Part shown: positions 30,705-39,392 of the stretch, one piece after another | How the letters are laid out: each line of letters starts with the position of its first letter | Position numbering within the stretch: the first letter of the stretch is position 1 | Assembly: GCF_002553505.1 (NCBI RefSeq) | Contig: NZ_PDCP01000047.1 | Location: 1-44,482 of the forward strand | Length of the DNA stretch: 44,482 nt | Source of the DNA: Mycolicibacterium agri | Lineage (GTDB): Bacteria; Actinomycetota; Actinomycetes; Mycobacteriales; Mycobacteriaceae | Direction: 5' to 3' | Position numbers and translations under genes: made by a program | Notes under the pieces: model-generated | What the model was told of the DNA's origin: nothing | The model's database searches: none | What the model saw: the letters and a program-made list of their open reading frames with translations, nothing else

Positions 30705-31762
30705 TGAGTACCAGCACCCCGGTGGATCTATCCGAACGCAAAGTCGTCCACGACGAACGCGTCAAGGAACGAAACAAGCTGCAGCGGTTGGTGATCCGCC
30801 CGGAAATGGGTGCGCTGATCGGCGCGGTGGTCATCTTCATCTTCTTCCTGGTCGTCGCGCCGCCGTTCCGCGGTCCCGACGCCCTGGCCACCGTGCTGTA
30901 CGGCAGCTCGACGATCGGCATCATGGCCTGCGCGGTCGCGCTGCTGATGATCGGCGGCGAGTTCGACCTGTCGGCCGGCGTCGCGGTGACCACCAGTTCG
31001 CTGGCGGGCTCGATGCTGGCGTGGAACTTCCACCTGAACCTGTGGGCCGGAGCCGCGCTGGCGCTGGTGTTGTCGCTGGCGATCGGCTTCTTCAACGGGT
31101 ATCTGGTGATGCGGACCAAGATCCCCAGCTTCCTGATCACGCTGGGCACGCTGTTGATGCTGTCGGGTGCGAACATCGCTGTGACCAAACTGGTTTCGGG
31201 CCAGGTCGCCACCCCCAGCGTCAGCGACATGCAGGGCTGGGACTCGGCCCGCCTCGTGTTCGCGTCGACGCTGCCGATCTTCGGCGTGCAGGTCCGCATC
31301 ACGGTGCTGTGGTGGCTGCTGTTCACCGCGGTGGCGACATACGTGTTGTTCAAGACCCGGGTCGGTAACTGGATCTTTGCCGTCGGCGGCGATCAGGAAA
31401 GCGCCCGCGCGGTCGGCGTTCCGGTGACGAGGGTCAAGATCGGGCTGTTCATGTACGTCGGCTTCTCTGCCTGGTTCCTGGGCATGCACCTGCTGTTCTC
31501 GTACAACACCGTGCAATCCGGGCAGGGCATTGGCCAAGAGTTCATCTACATCATCGCCGCGGTGATCGGCGGCTGCCTGCTCACCGGCGGTTACGGCACC
31601 GCGATCGGCGCCGCGATCGGTGCGTTCATCTTCGGCATGGTGCAGCAGGGCATCGTCTACGCCGGATGGGAGCCCGACTGGTTCAAGTTCTTCATGGGCG
31701 TGATGCTGCTGTTCGCGGTGATCGCCAACAACGCATTCCGCAACTACGCCGCCAAGAGGTGA
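30704..31762 (+). CDS. Sugar ABC transporter permease (RbsC/XylH type)
   Basis: 352 residues from ATG 30704, overlapping the previous stop by one base. After a 40-residue charged N-terminus there are eight to ten hydrophobic segments, including IGAVVIFIFFLVVAPPF, IGIMACAVALLMIGGEFDLSAG, LALVLSLAIGFFNGYLV and FIYIIAAVIGGCLLTGG. The family hallmark GGEFDLSAGV and the cytoplasmic loop ATPase-contact region AVGGDQESARAVGVPVTRVKI are intact. It forms the membrane channel with the ATPase three bases downstream. Confidence 0.93.
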   Translation: MSTSTPVDLSERKVVHDERVKERNKLQRLVIRPEMGALIGAVVIFIFFLVVAPPFRGPDALATVLYGSSTIGIMACAVALLMIGGEFDLSAGVAVTTSSLAGSMLAWNFHLNLWAGAALALVLSLAIGFFNGYLVMRTKIPSFLITLGTLLMLSGANIAVTKLVSGQVATPSVSDMQGWDSARLVFASTLPIFGVQVRITVLWWLLFTAVATYVLFKTRVGNWIFAVGGDQESARAVGVPVTRVKIGLFMYVGFSAWFLGMHLLFSYNTVQSGQGIGQEFIYIIAAVIGGCLLTGGYGTAIGAAIGAFIFGMVQQGIVYAGWEPDWFKFFMGVMLLFAVIANNAFRNYAAKR

Positions 31763-31765
31763 CCG

Positions 31766-32587
31766 ATGACTGCAACAGTTGACCGTCCCGTGGACGAGGC
31801 TCCGTCCGGCGGCAAGGTGCCGCTGGTCGAACTGCGCAATGTCAGCAAGACCTACGGCCACATCACTGCGCTGAAGGACATCTCGCTTCGGGTGCACGCG
31901 GGCGAGGTGACGGGCATCCTCGGCGACAACGGCGCGGGCAAGTCGACGCTGATCAAGATCATCGCCGGCTATCACCCGCAGACCGACGGCGAACTGCTCG
32001 TCGACGGCGAGCCGTTGAAGTTCTCCTCCCCGAAGGAAGCCTTGGCCAAGGGCATCGCGACGGTTTACCAGAATCTGGCCGTCGTGCCGCTGATGCCGGT
32101 GTGGCGAAACTTCTTCCTCGGCCAGGAGATCCGGCAGAAGCGGTTCCCGTGGTCGTTGGACACCAACGCGATGCGGGCCACCACGCTCAACGAGCTGTCG
32201 AAGATGGGCATCGACCTGCCCGACGTCGACGTGCCGATCGGCTCGCTGTCCGGCGGCCAGCGTCAGTGCGTCGCGATCGCCAGGGCGGTGTTCTTCGGCG
32301 CGCGCGTGCTGATTCTCGACGAGCCCACTGCGGCGTTGGGCGTCAAGCAGTCCGGTGTGGTGCTGAAGTACATCACCGCCGCGAAGGAGGCCGGGTTCGG
32401 CGTCGTGTTCATCACCCACAACCCGCACCACGCGCACCTGGTCGGCGACCACTTCGTGCTGCTCAACCGCGGTCAGCAGAAGCTCGACTGCAGCTATGAG
32501 GACATCACCCTAGAACACCTCACCCAGGAGATGGCCGGCGGCGACGAACTCGAGGCGCTGTCACACGAGTTGCGCGGCAAGGGCTGA
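31766..32587 (+). CDS. Sugar ABC transporter ATP-binding protein (single domain)
   Basis: 273 residues, ATG 31766 with AGAGGTGA upstream. One complete nucleotide-binding domain: Walker A GDNGAGKST, Q-loop in ATVYQNLAVV, signature LSGGQRQ, Walker B VLILDEPTAA and switch His in FITHNPHHAH. Ribose/xylose importers often use a tandem two-domain ATPase (about 500 residues). This one is the single-domain, FrcA-like form and so acts as a homodimer. It ends the operon and converges on the secreted-protein gene with only six bases between stops. Confidence 0.93.
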   Translation: MTATVDRPVDEAPSGGKVPLVELRNVSKTYGHITALKDISLRVHAGEVTGILGDNGAGKSTLIKIIAGYHPQTDGELLVDGEPLKFSSPKEALAKGIATVYQNLAVVPLMPVWRNFFLGQEIRQKRFPWSLDTNAMRATTLNELSKMGIDLPDVDVPIGSLSGGQRQCVAIARAVFFGARVLILDEPTAALGVKQSGVVLKYITAAKEAGFGVVFITHNPHHAHLVGDHFVLLNRGQQKLDCSYEDITLEHLTQEMAGGDELEALSHELRGKG

Positions 32588-32593
32588 CGCCAA

Positions 32594-33271
32594 TTACTCG
32601 AACCGCAGGTGGCCCCACATCCAGCCCTGGCCACCGGGCACGGCGACGCCGCGGATCAGACACCAGTCGTCCGGCTTGCAGTCGGCATTGGCTTGCACGC
32701 CTTTGTCTTTGGCAATGGTGCCGATGACATTTCCGGTGCCGCCGGGCGTGTCGTACACGTCGACCTCGTCGTACTCCGGCGGAGTCGTCACGAACGCGGT
32801 CTTCGACGGCGCACCGGGATTCGCGGGTGGCACGACTTCTGCGCAACTGATGGGGAAGACGGTTCGCCAGAAGACATTGTTGGCCGTCTTGCCTGCCAAC
32901 TTGTTGTTGTCGTTCGTATCGACATCGCCGATATAGCGTTGGGTCTCACCGTTGTCATACCGCACGGTGAGATCAACGTGGCTCCCCGTGAAACCGCCCG
33001 AGATGTTGCCCGACTTGCTCTGACCGCTTTCATGGCTCGCGGTGGCCCTGCCGCTGGCGGTGTGTCCCGTCGACGAGAACGCCACGTTCCAGCCGGTGCC
33101 TCCTTCCCGGATGAGCACGTCGCCGGGAAACGCCCACGCGTTGCAAGCCGGGGCGAGTGGAAACAGCGGTATCGCCTGCGCGGGGGCCGCCACTGCGACG
33201 AGGCCCATCGTGGAACACGTAGTTGTCGCTGCAATCAGCGTGGCCTGCCACGTGCTGTTCTTCTTGGACAT
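32594..33271 (-). CDS. Secreted protein with SH3-like C-terminal domain (paralogue 2)
   Basis: 225 residues from ATG 33271. The signal peptide ends near AAPAQA-IP. The beta-rich domain shows VLIREGGTGWNVAFSSTG, SGNISGGFTGSHVDLTVRYDNGE and YIGDVDTNDNNK, a divergent version of the LHQDNG domain. After a Pro-rich linker comes an SH3-like domain, DEVDVYDTPGGTGNVIGTI ... CKPDDWCLIRGVAVPGGQGWMWG. It is shared with the upstream neighbour, including the paired Cys and the VPGGQGW signature. Such bacterial SH3 domains bind cell-wall peptides. The function is not known. It lies 66 bp downstream of its paralogue, probably a tandem duplication. Confidence 0.82.
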   Translation of the reverse strand: MSKKNSTWQATLIAATTTCSTMGLVAVAAPAQAIPLFPLAPACNAWAFPGDVLIREGGTGWNVAFSSTGHTASGRATASHESGQSKSGNISGGFTGSHVDLTVRYDNGETQRYIGDVDTNDNNKLAGKTANNVFWRTVFPISCAEVVPPANPGAPSKTAFVTTPPEYDEVDVYDTPGGTGNVIGTIAKDKGVQANADCKPDDWCLIRGVAVPGGQGWMWGHLRFE

Positions 33272-33337
33272 GACATCTGACCCCTTCCGATGCGCTGTCC
33301 TCTCTATATCGCCGATTTTCGTATGGCGGACAGCGGG

Positions 33338-34063
33338 TTAATTCACTTTGACGAAATTCTGGCCCGAATCGATGCCGGCGTAGACCCAGCCCTGGCCTCC
33401 GGGCACCTCCTGGTCAGGAATGACCAGATGGCACCAGTCGTCGGAGCACGGTTCGACCAGATCGAGTTTGCGGCCCGGCAGCAGGAAGTAGGTGTCGGGG
33501 CCGACTCGCGCGCCTTCCTTGGCGTCGTACACGTCTGAGTTCTGCAGCACCGTCACCGAAGGCTTCGCCGGCGTGGCCGGTGCGCCTTGACCCGGATTCG
33601 GTTTCGGCTGTTCCGCCGGAGCCGTATTGCATTTCGCCTTGGTCTCAGAGGTGAACCCGTTGCTGACGTTCTGGCTGTTGGTCGTGGTGCCGAATACGGT
33701 GCCGTCGTCGGCGATCGTGGCGCGGTAGTAATTGGACAATCCGGCGCCTGGACCCTCGCCCCAATTGGCGTTGATCTCAACCACGTTGCCGTTGATGTGG
33801 CCGCTCACCGAACCCGTGGTCTTGACGTTGTTACTCCAGTACTGCGCATAGGCCGGCTTGCCACTGGGCAGTGCGGTGATCGACTTTCCGGTCCACCCGT
33901 AGATGTCCACCTCGATGCCGTTGTCCTGGTGCAGGATCAGGTTCGCCGGACCCAACACCCAGTCGTTGCATGCGGCGCTTGCGACCGGGGCGACCGTAAC
34001 GGGCATCCAGACCACACTCGTCGCGACAATGGCTACCATCAGCTTAGAGAGGCTTGCAAACAT
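33338..34063 (-). CDS. Secreted protein with LHQDNG and SH3-like domains (paralogue 3)
   Basis: 241 residues, ATG 34063 with AAAGGA six bases upstream. The signal peptide ends near PVASA-AC. The mature part starts CNDWVLGPANLILHQDNGIEVDIYGW, then TTGSVSGHINGNVVEINANWGE and YRATIADDGTVFGTT. This is close to the first domain of the protein at 5750-6439. A Pro/Ala-rich linker leads to the SH3-like domain SDVYDAKEGARVGPDTYFLLPGRKL ... CSDDWCHLVIPDQEVPGGQGW. It is likely cell-wall associated. It is first of a two-gene tandem with 32594-33271. Confidence 0.83.
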   Translation of the reverse strand: MFASLSKLMVAIVATSVVWMPVTVAPVASAACNDWVLGPANLILHQDNGIEVDIYGWTGKSITALPSGKPAYAQYWSNNVKTTGSVSGHINGNVVEINANWGEGPGAGLSNYYRATIADDGTVFGTTTNSQNVSNGFTSETKAKCNTAPAEQPKPNPGQGAPATPAKPSVTVLQNSDVYDAKEGARVGPDTYFLLPGRKLDLVEPCSDDWCHLVIPDQEVPGGQGWVYAGIDSGQNFVKVN

Positions 34064-34200
34064 TGTCGGTCCTTTGAGCGCACGGTGGCCTGACCGACCA
34101 ACGCTAGGCCCCGACCGGCGGCAAAGGTATCCGGTGTTTCCCTATATTTTTTGGCCGCCGGCAGTGGCAATGTGCCATCGGTCGGTGGCAACGCAGAAAA

Positions 34201-35163
34201 TCAGCGCGGAGCCATGCCGGCTGCGCGGTAGGCGGTGTCGACATATGCCATGTTCTCGACCGCGTCGGCGGCGTCGATCGGCAGCGGCGCCCCCTCCAGC
34301 ACGTGGGCGGCGAACGCCTCGAGCTGGTAGCTGTATGACGACCTGGTGCCGTGGCGCTCGACGCGGGCGCCCTGCGGCGTCCGGATGGTCAGGCGGTCGT
34401 CCTCGTGCGGCCTGATGAAGTTGTGCGCGAAGACGTCCCCCTTGGTGCCGACGATGCGCAGCGTGAACGAGAAGCCGGTGGCGGCCATCGTGTTGGCACT
34501 GAGCCCAGTGGCGCCGTGGGGAAAGCGAACCTCGACGTCGCACCATTCGTCGACGCCTGCGCCGCGCTCGTTCGCGTGCGCGCTGATGATCGACGGGCGG
34601 CCGAGCCTGCGCATGACGTGCAGGCCGTAACAGCCGAGATCCATCAGGGACCCGCCCGCCATCTCCAATGACCATCGGGGGTCGTCGGGTTCGGGCGGCG
34701 GCATCGCCATCCGCACCTCGACGTGGCGCATGTCGCCGATGGTGCCGTCGGTCGCGAGTTCCAACGCCCGCTGCGTAACCGGATGGAACAGATAGTGAAA
34801 GCCCTCCATGACCGTGACACCCGCGGCCTGCGCGGCGTCGGCCACCTGCGCGGCCTCGGCCCGGTTGCGTGCGAACGGCTTTTCGGACAACACCGGCTTA
34901 CCTGCCGCGATCGCCGCCAGATTCCACGGGGCGTGAAGCGAATTCGCCAACGGGTTGTAGACCACGTCCACCTCGGGGTCGGCGACGACATCGGCGTAGC
35001 TGTCCAAAACCCGCTCAACGCCGTGCTTTTCGGCGAACGCCTCGGCGCGGCCACGATCGCGGGCGGCCACGGCGACCAGCCGGTGACCCAGCTGGTGCGC
35101 GGGTCCGACGATCGCGAGGTCGGCGATGCGGGATGCGCCGAGCATCCCAATCCGCAACGTCAT
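34201..35163 (-). CDS. Gfo/Idh/MocA-family oxidoreductase
   Basis: 320 residues from ATG 35163, in an ATGA overlap with the upstream TIM-barrel gene. The Rossmann motif is MLGASRIADLAI, the conserved Lys lies in SEKPF, and later segments are VMEGFHYLFHPVTQRALEL and GGSLMDLGCYGLHVMRRL. That last pattern (GG-DLGCY-H) is of the dihydrodiol-dehydrogenase/glucose-fructose-oxidoreductase branch rather than the IolG branch. It probably oxidises or reduces a keto group on a cyclic polyol. It is the last gene of the four-gene operon started by the PhyH gene. The substrate is not deducible. Confidence 0.85.
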   Translation of the reverse strand: MTLRIGMLGASRIADLAIVGPAHQLGHRLVAVAARDRGRAEAFAEKHGVERVLDSYADVVADPEVDVVYNPLANSLHAPWNLAAIAAGKPVLSEKPFARNRAEAAQVADAAQAAGVTVMEGFHYLFHPVTQRALELATDGTIGDMRHVEVRMAMPPPEPDDPRWSLEMAGGSLMDLGCYGLHVMRRLGRPSIISAHANERGAGVDEWCDVEVRFPHGATGLSANTMAATGFSFTLRIVGTKGDVFAHNFIRPHEDDRLTIRTPQGARVERHGTRSSYSYQLEAFAAHVLEGAPLPIDAADAVENMAYVDTAYRAAGMAPR

Positions 35164-36041
35164 ACCGGGATGCTGCGGCAGGTGTCCTGCATGAACGCGA
35201 CGCTGGTGCGCACGTCTCGCAGGGGTCCTTCGTCGGCGGGTTCGGCGTCGAGGATGGTGTCCTGTTCCATCACGAACCAGCCGTCGTATCCGTTGCCCAA
35301 CAACGCGGTCACGATGCCCGCGATGTCCACATCGCCGTGGCCGAGTGGCGTGTAGATGCCGCGCCGGACGGCTTCGGTGTAGGCCAGCTTGCCCGCCTGC
35401 ACGTCGGCGGCAAGCCCGGCGTCGACGTCCTTGAGGTGGGCGTGCGCGATGCGGCCGGGCACCTCGCGCGCCAATTGCAGCGGATCGGTGCCGCCGATCA
35501 GCAGGTGGCCGGTGTCGAGGCACAGACGGATCGTCGAGCCGTCGAGTACGCGGTCGACCTCTGCGCGGGTCTCCACCATCGTGCCGACGTGCGGGTGCAG
35601 CACCGCGAGCACGCCGCGCTCGGCCGCCGCGGCGGCCAGCCGGTCGAGGTTGCCCAGCAGCGTCGCCCACTGTCCGTCATCGAGCGTCGGGCGGGCGTCG
35701 TAGCCGTCGGCACCTGTGGCCGCGGCGAGCACCAGCACCGAGCCGCCGGAGGCCACCAGCGAGTCCAGTGATCCGGCGATGTCGGGCACCGGGTCGTGAT
35801 CGGCGTCGTGGCACACCACCGGGGCGAACTGGCCGACGCAGCCGAGGCCGTATGACTCGAGCAACGCGGTCAGCTGCGCGGGGTTGGACGGCAGAAACCC
35901 TTCGGGGCCAAGCTCTGTCGCCGACACCCCGACGTCGCGCATCTCGGTCAGCACCCGCTGCGGCGAAAGCTGATGGCCCCAGCCGGGCACCTCGCACACT
36001 CCCCAGGAGATCGGTGCGCCTGCCAGTTTCACAGCGGTCAT
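35160..36041 (-). CDS. IolE/IolI-like TIM-barrel dehydratase or isomerase
   Basis: 293 residues from ATG 36041, overlapping both neighbours by four bases. LAGAPISWGVCEVPGWGHQL at the start, ATELGPEGFLP, VLHPHVGTMVE, LCLDTGHLLIGGTDP, AHLKDVDAG and GWFVMEQDTI are typical of inosose dehydratase-like proteins. It is a second copy distinct from the iolE in the main operon. It could dehydrate a keto-inositol isomer or isomerise one. The metal ligands (His/Glu/Asp in the quoted strands) look intact. Confidence 0.83.
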   Translation of the reverse strand: MTAVKLAGAPISWGVCEVPGWGHQLSPQRVLTEMRDVGVSATELGPEGFLPSNPAQLTALLESYGLGCVGQFAPVVCHDADHDPVPDIAGSLDSLVASGGSVLVLAAATGADGYDARPTLDDGQWATLLGNLDRLAAAAAERGVLAVLHPHVGTMVETRAEVDRVLDGSTIRLCLDTGHLLIGGTDPLQLAREVPGRIAHAHLKDVDAGLAADVQAGKLAYTEAVRRGIYTPLGHGDVDIAGIVTALLGNGYDGWFVMEQDTILDAEPADEGPLRDVRTSVAFMQDTCRSIPV

Positions 36042-37045
36042 ACTGACCGCACCTCCTCGATTCGTACGGGCATACCGCGTTTCAGCGATTCGGTGGCCGC
36101 CTCGGCCAACCACGCCACCTCGACGGCGTCGGCGACAGTGCACGCAGGCGCCGCGTTGCCGGTCGCGACGTCCACGAAGGCCGCGAGCTCGGCGCGGAAC
36201 GCGTCGGTGAAGCGGTCCATGAAGAAGTGATGCGGCGGGCCTTCCGGAAAGGTGTTAACCGGGTCCACGTTTCGCACCGGGGCGCCCTGGTCCCAGCCTG
36301 CGACGACCGTGTCGTGGAAGCCGTGCACTTCGAGCCTGCAGTCGTAGCCGCGGCCGTTGTACCTGGCGGCCGACACGACGCCGAGGGTGCCGGACTCGAA
36401 CCGCACCACCACCGCGGCGGTGTCGACGTCGCCGAACTCGGCGAACTTCGGGTCGCCCTGCACGCTGCCCGTGGCGTACACCTCGACGGCCTGTTGTCCG
36501 GTGATCCAACGCAATACGTCGAAGTCGTGCACGGCGCAGTCGCGGAAAATGCCGCCGGAGCCTGCGATGTATTCCATCGGCGGCGGCGCGGGATCCATCG
36601 TCGTGCTGCGCACCGTGTGCAGCGGCCCCACCGAGCCGTCGTCGACGGCACGTTTGACGGCGGCGAATGCGGCGTCGAAGCGGCGCTGATAGCCGACCTG
36701 CACAGGCACCCCGGAGCGGGCGATAGCGTCGGCGACCCTGGCGCTTTCCGCCGCGGTGGCCGCGATCGGCTTCTCGCAGAACGTCGGGATGCCGCGTTCG
36801 ACGGCGGCCAGCGTCAATTCCGCGTGGGCCGGGGTCGCCGCGGCCACCACGACACCGTCGATGCCCGCCGAGAGCAACTGCTCGACCGAATCCGCCGGTT
36901 TGGCACCGTGTTTGGCCGCGACGGCCGCGACCAGCTCCGGTCGCTCATCGGTGATGACCAGACCGTCCACACTGTCCAGCGCGCTCAGGGTGTCGGTGTG
37001 GAAGGCGCCGATACGGCCCAATCCGATCACGCCGAGTGTGGTCAT
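36038..37045 (-). CDS. IolG-like cyclitol dehydrogenase (Gfo/Idh/MocA)
   Basis: 335 residues from ATG 37045, ATGA-coupled on both sides. The Rossmann motif is GLGRIGAFH, the catalytic-site Lys lies in CEKPI, then VGYQRRFDAAFAAVKRAV and GGIFRDCAVHDFDVLRWITGQQ with the D-x(3)-H pair conserved in inositol dehydrogenases. It is more like classical IolG than the oxidoreductase at 34201. A likely substrate is an inositol stereoisomer or methyl ether. The position next to an IolE-like protein repeats the iolG-iolE pairing of the main operon. Confidence 0.87.
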   Translation of the reverse strand: MTTLGVIGLGRIGAFHTDTLSALDSVDGLVITDERPELVAAVAAKHGAKPADSVEQLLSAGIDGVVVAAATPAHAELTLAAVERGIPTFCEKPIAATAAESARVADAIARSGVPVQVGYQRRFDAAFAAVKRAVDDGSVGPLHTVRSTTMDPAPPPMEYIAGSGGIFRDCAVHDFDVLRWITGQQAVEVYATGSVQGDPKFAEFGDVDTAAVVVRFESGTLGVVSAARYNGRGYDCRLEVHGFHDTVVAGWDQGAPVRNVDPVNTFPEGPPHHFFMDRFTDAFRAELAAFVDVATGNAAPACTVADAVEVAWLAEAATESLKRGMPVRIEEVRSV

Positions 37046-38208
37046 GGCCTTCTCCGATCGTCCTTGTCGCGCAGCGCGACTTCGAGTTGTTCAACGGTGA
37101 GGTCGTCGCCCAGCGCGGCCAGCACGGTGTCGACCTGGCTCGGCGGCGCGAGGCTGCCGATCGGTTGGTCGCTGTCGAGGTTGGTGGGGAAGGGGTAGCC
37201 CTCCGCGGTCGCGACCACGACGTTGAGCAGCTCCCGCTGGCTGCGGCCTGCGGCCTTCATCGCCAGCAGCGCCGGATAGACGGCCACCACCATCGCCGTG
37301 CGGTCCAGCGCCTCCATCGCCCTGCCGAACGGCGACGAGATCTGCAGCAGGTTGGCGATGCGCCGAACGTCGGAGGAGACGTTGGTGCCCGCGCCGTGAT
37401 ACAGCGCGGGGTTGAAGAAGATCGCATCGCCCTTGCGCAGCGGCATCTGGATGTGCTGTTCGGCGAAGAACTCGATGAATTCGGGCCGGTGAAACGCGAT
37501 GTAGCCGGCGGCGAACCGCTGCGAGTAGGGCAGCAGCATCGTCGGACCGGTTTCGACCGGCATGTCGCAATGCGCCACCGCGCCTTGCAGAGTCAGCACC
37601 GGCGACATGCGGTGCAGGTGCGCCGGGTAGTCGGCCAAGTCGTCAGGGGCGACGAAGCCGAGGTGATAGTCGCGGTGCGGAACTTGTTGTTGGCCACCGG
37701 GATTGACGACGTTGACCTGAGAGGTCATCTGGTAGCGCGGACCCAGCCAGGCCTGCGACACGACGGCGAGCGTGTCGTTGGCGTAGTACTCGGCGTACAC
37801 CTCGGGGGCGTGCATCGCCAACTTCTGCGCCGCGTTCCAGATGCGGTCGTTGGCACCGGGCTTGCCGAAGTGATCCCCCGCCGCCGAGCCCTGCGCGCGT
37901 TGCTGGTCGATGATCGCGAAGAACGCGTCGCTGGCGGCGTCGACCACATCGGCGGCGAAGGCGTTCTCGAACACGACGACGCCGGGCCCGTCGCTCAGCG
38001 CGCGGATCAACTCGGCCTGCAACGCGCGCCGGTCATCGGGTGTCTCGGGAGCCGAAGCGGGGTAGATCAGCACGTTCTCGCGGACGTCGACCGCGTGCGG
38101 ATAGTCGGCGAGATCGGTGCGCTGGGAGACCTCGGCGCGGAAGTCCTCGATCCCGCAATCCGACTCTTCGATCCACGGCCGGTATGCAGTGGTCAGCGGC
38201 GATGCCAT
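37042..38208 (-). CDS. Phytanoyl-CoA dioxygenase (PhyH)-family protein
   Basis: Fe(II)/2-oxoglutarate oxygenase family. Start ATG 38208 (MASPLTTAYRPW), 388 residues; 14 extra codons upstream would cover the operator. The double-stranded beta-helix shows the iron ligands His178-x-Asp180 in PHRDYHLG and a distal His at about 271 in LYHGAGTNVS, with a 2-oxoglutarate-binding Arg in the following SDVRRIANL. It is first of four coupled genes and divergent from a LacI-type regulator. PhyH enzymes hydroxylate many small molecules. In this setting hydroxylation, or oxidative demethylation of an O-methyl inositol, is plausible but unproven. Confidence 0.84.
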   Translation of the reverse strand: MASPLTTAYRPWIEESDCGIEDFRAEVSQRTDLADYPHAVDVRENVLIYPASAPETPDDRRALQAELIRALSDGPGVVVFENAFAADVVDAASDAFFAIIDQQRAQGSAAGDHFGKPGANDRIWNAAQKLAMHAPEVYAEYYANDTLAVVSQAWLGPRYQMTSQVNVVNPGGQQQVPHRDYHLGFVAPDDLADYPAHLHRMSPVLTLQGAVAHCDMPVETGPTMLLPYSQRFAAGYIAFHRPEFIEFFAEQHIQMPLRKGDAIFFNPALYHGAGTNVSSDVRRIANLLQISSPFGRAMEALDRTAMVVAVYPALLAMKAAGRSQRELLNVVVATAEGYPFPTNLDSDQPIGSLAPPSQVDTVLAALGDDLTVEQLEVALRDKDDRRRP

Positions 38209-38235
38209 GGCAGCTAGTCTGGTAGTCGCCGACAC

Positions 38236-38245
38236 GTTGATCAAC
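38236..38245. promoter_or_regulatory. Palindrome GTTGATCAAC, probable LacI-type operator
   Basis: A perfect 10-bp palindrome in the 86-bp gap between the divergent PhyH and LacI-type genes, 28 bases upstream of the PhyH start. Even-spaced palindromes of this kind are typical operators of LacI-family repressors, so one site could control both directions. Confidence 0.5.
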
Positions 38246-38294
38246 ACCAAAAATCCATCAAAAAACCCTCAAACACGACAAGGATGGCCGTCCG

Positions 38295-39299
38295 TTGGCG
38301 CACCGTTTCAAGGTCCGCGAGATCGCCCAGCAGTCCGGCCTCAGCGAGGCCACCGTGGACCGGGTGCTCAACAAGCGGCCCGGCGTCCGCGAGACCACCC
38401 GCGCCGAGGTCATGCAGGCGATCGCCGACCTTGAAAAGCAGCGCGCGCAACTGCGGCTGAACGGCAGGCGCTACCTCATCGACGTCGTCATGCAGACGCC
38501 GCAGCGGTTCTCCGACGCCTTCCGCGCCGCCGTCGAGGCCGAACTGCCCGTCTTCGCGCCTGCCATGCTGCGCGCCCGGTTCCACCTGTGGGAGACCGGT
38601 TCGACCGCACAGATGGTCGACGCGCTCGGCCGCCTGCGCGGCAGCCACGGCGTGATCCTCAAGGCGCAGGACGATCCGGCCGTAGCGGAGGCGATCGACC
38701 GACTCGTCGACAGCGGGGTGCCGGTGGTCACCTACGCCACCGACGTGCCCGCCAGCGCGCGCTGCTCCTATGTGGGCATCGACAATCACGGCGCCGGTGT
38801 GACCGCGGCCTACCTGATGGGGCAGTGGCTTGGCGATGCCCCGTCGGATGTGTTGATCACGTTGAGCCGCAACGTGTTCCGCGGCGAGGGGGAGCGCGAG
38901 GTCGGATTCCGGTCGGCGCTGCGCAATTCGGGACGACAGATCGTGGAGGTCAGCGACAGCGACGGCATCGACGCCACCAACGAGCGGCTGGTGCTCGAGG
39001 CGCTCGAGGCTAATCCGTCCGTCGAGGCCGTCTACTCCGTCGGCGGTGGCAACGCCGCGACCGTCGCCGCGTTCGACCGGCTCGGCCGCAGGTGCCGCGT
39101 CTTCATCGCCCACGACCTCGACGCCGACAACCGGCGGCTGCTGCGCGACGGCCGGATCTCGGTGGTGCTGCACAACGACCTGCGCGCCGACGCGAGGCTG
39201 GCGATGCGGCTGATCCTGCAGGAACACAGGGCGCTGCCGCCCGAGCCGGTGCGTCCGGCCCCGATCCAGGTGGTGACCCCGTTCAACCTGCCCCTGTGA
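38295..39299 (+). CDS. LacI-family transcriptional regulator
   Basis: 334 residues. The start is TTG 38295 (MAHRFKVREIAQQSGL), with AAGGA about ten bases upstream; the ATG at 38284 is out of frame. The helix-turn-helix and hinge are VREIAQQSGLSEATVDRVLNKRPGVRETTRAEVMQAI at residues 7-43. The effector domain has the periplasmic-binding fold (DVVMQTPQRFSDAFRAAV ... VFRGEGEREVGFRSAL ... VYSVGGGNAATVAAF). The extended family resembles regulators of inositol and other cyclitol genes. It probably controls the divergent PhyH operon and, on its own strand, the kinase 93 bp downstream. Confidence 0.9.
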   Translation: MAHRFKVREIAQQSGLSEATVDRVLNKRPGVRETTRAEVMQAIADLEKQRAQLRLNGRRYLIDVVMQTPQRFSDAFRAAVEAELPVFAPAMLRARFHLWETGSTAQMVDALGRLRGSHGVILKAQDDPAVAEAIDRLVDSGVPVVTYATDVPASARCSYVGIDNHGAGVTAAYLMGQWLGDAPSDVLITLSRNVFRGEGEREVGFRSALRNSGRQIVEVSDSDGIDATNERLVLEALEANPSVEAVYSVGGGNAATVAAFDRLGRRCRVFIAHDLDADNRRLLRDGRISVVLHNDLRADARLAMRLILQEHRALPPEPVRPAPIQVVTPFNLPL

Positions 39300-39302
39300 C
39301 TG

Positions 39303-39321
39303 CACGAATCGTCGATTCGTG
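39303..39321. terminator. Short hairpin after the LacI-type gene
   Basis: CACGAATC-GTC-GATTCGTG is a perfect 8-bp inverted repeat with a 3-base loop, starting three bases after the stop of the regulator. It could be a weak terminator or an operator for the kinase gene. The absence of a T-tract leaves this open. Confidence 0.4.
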
Positions 39322-39392
39322 AACCCGGCGACTACTATTCGCCGCACGCGGCGATCGGCGTCGTGGGTGACGTGAGGATCGTGGGGGTGAAG

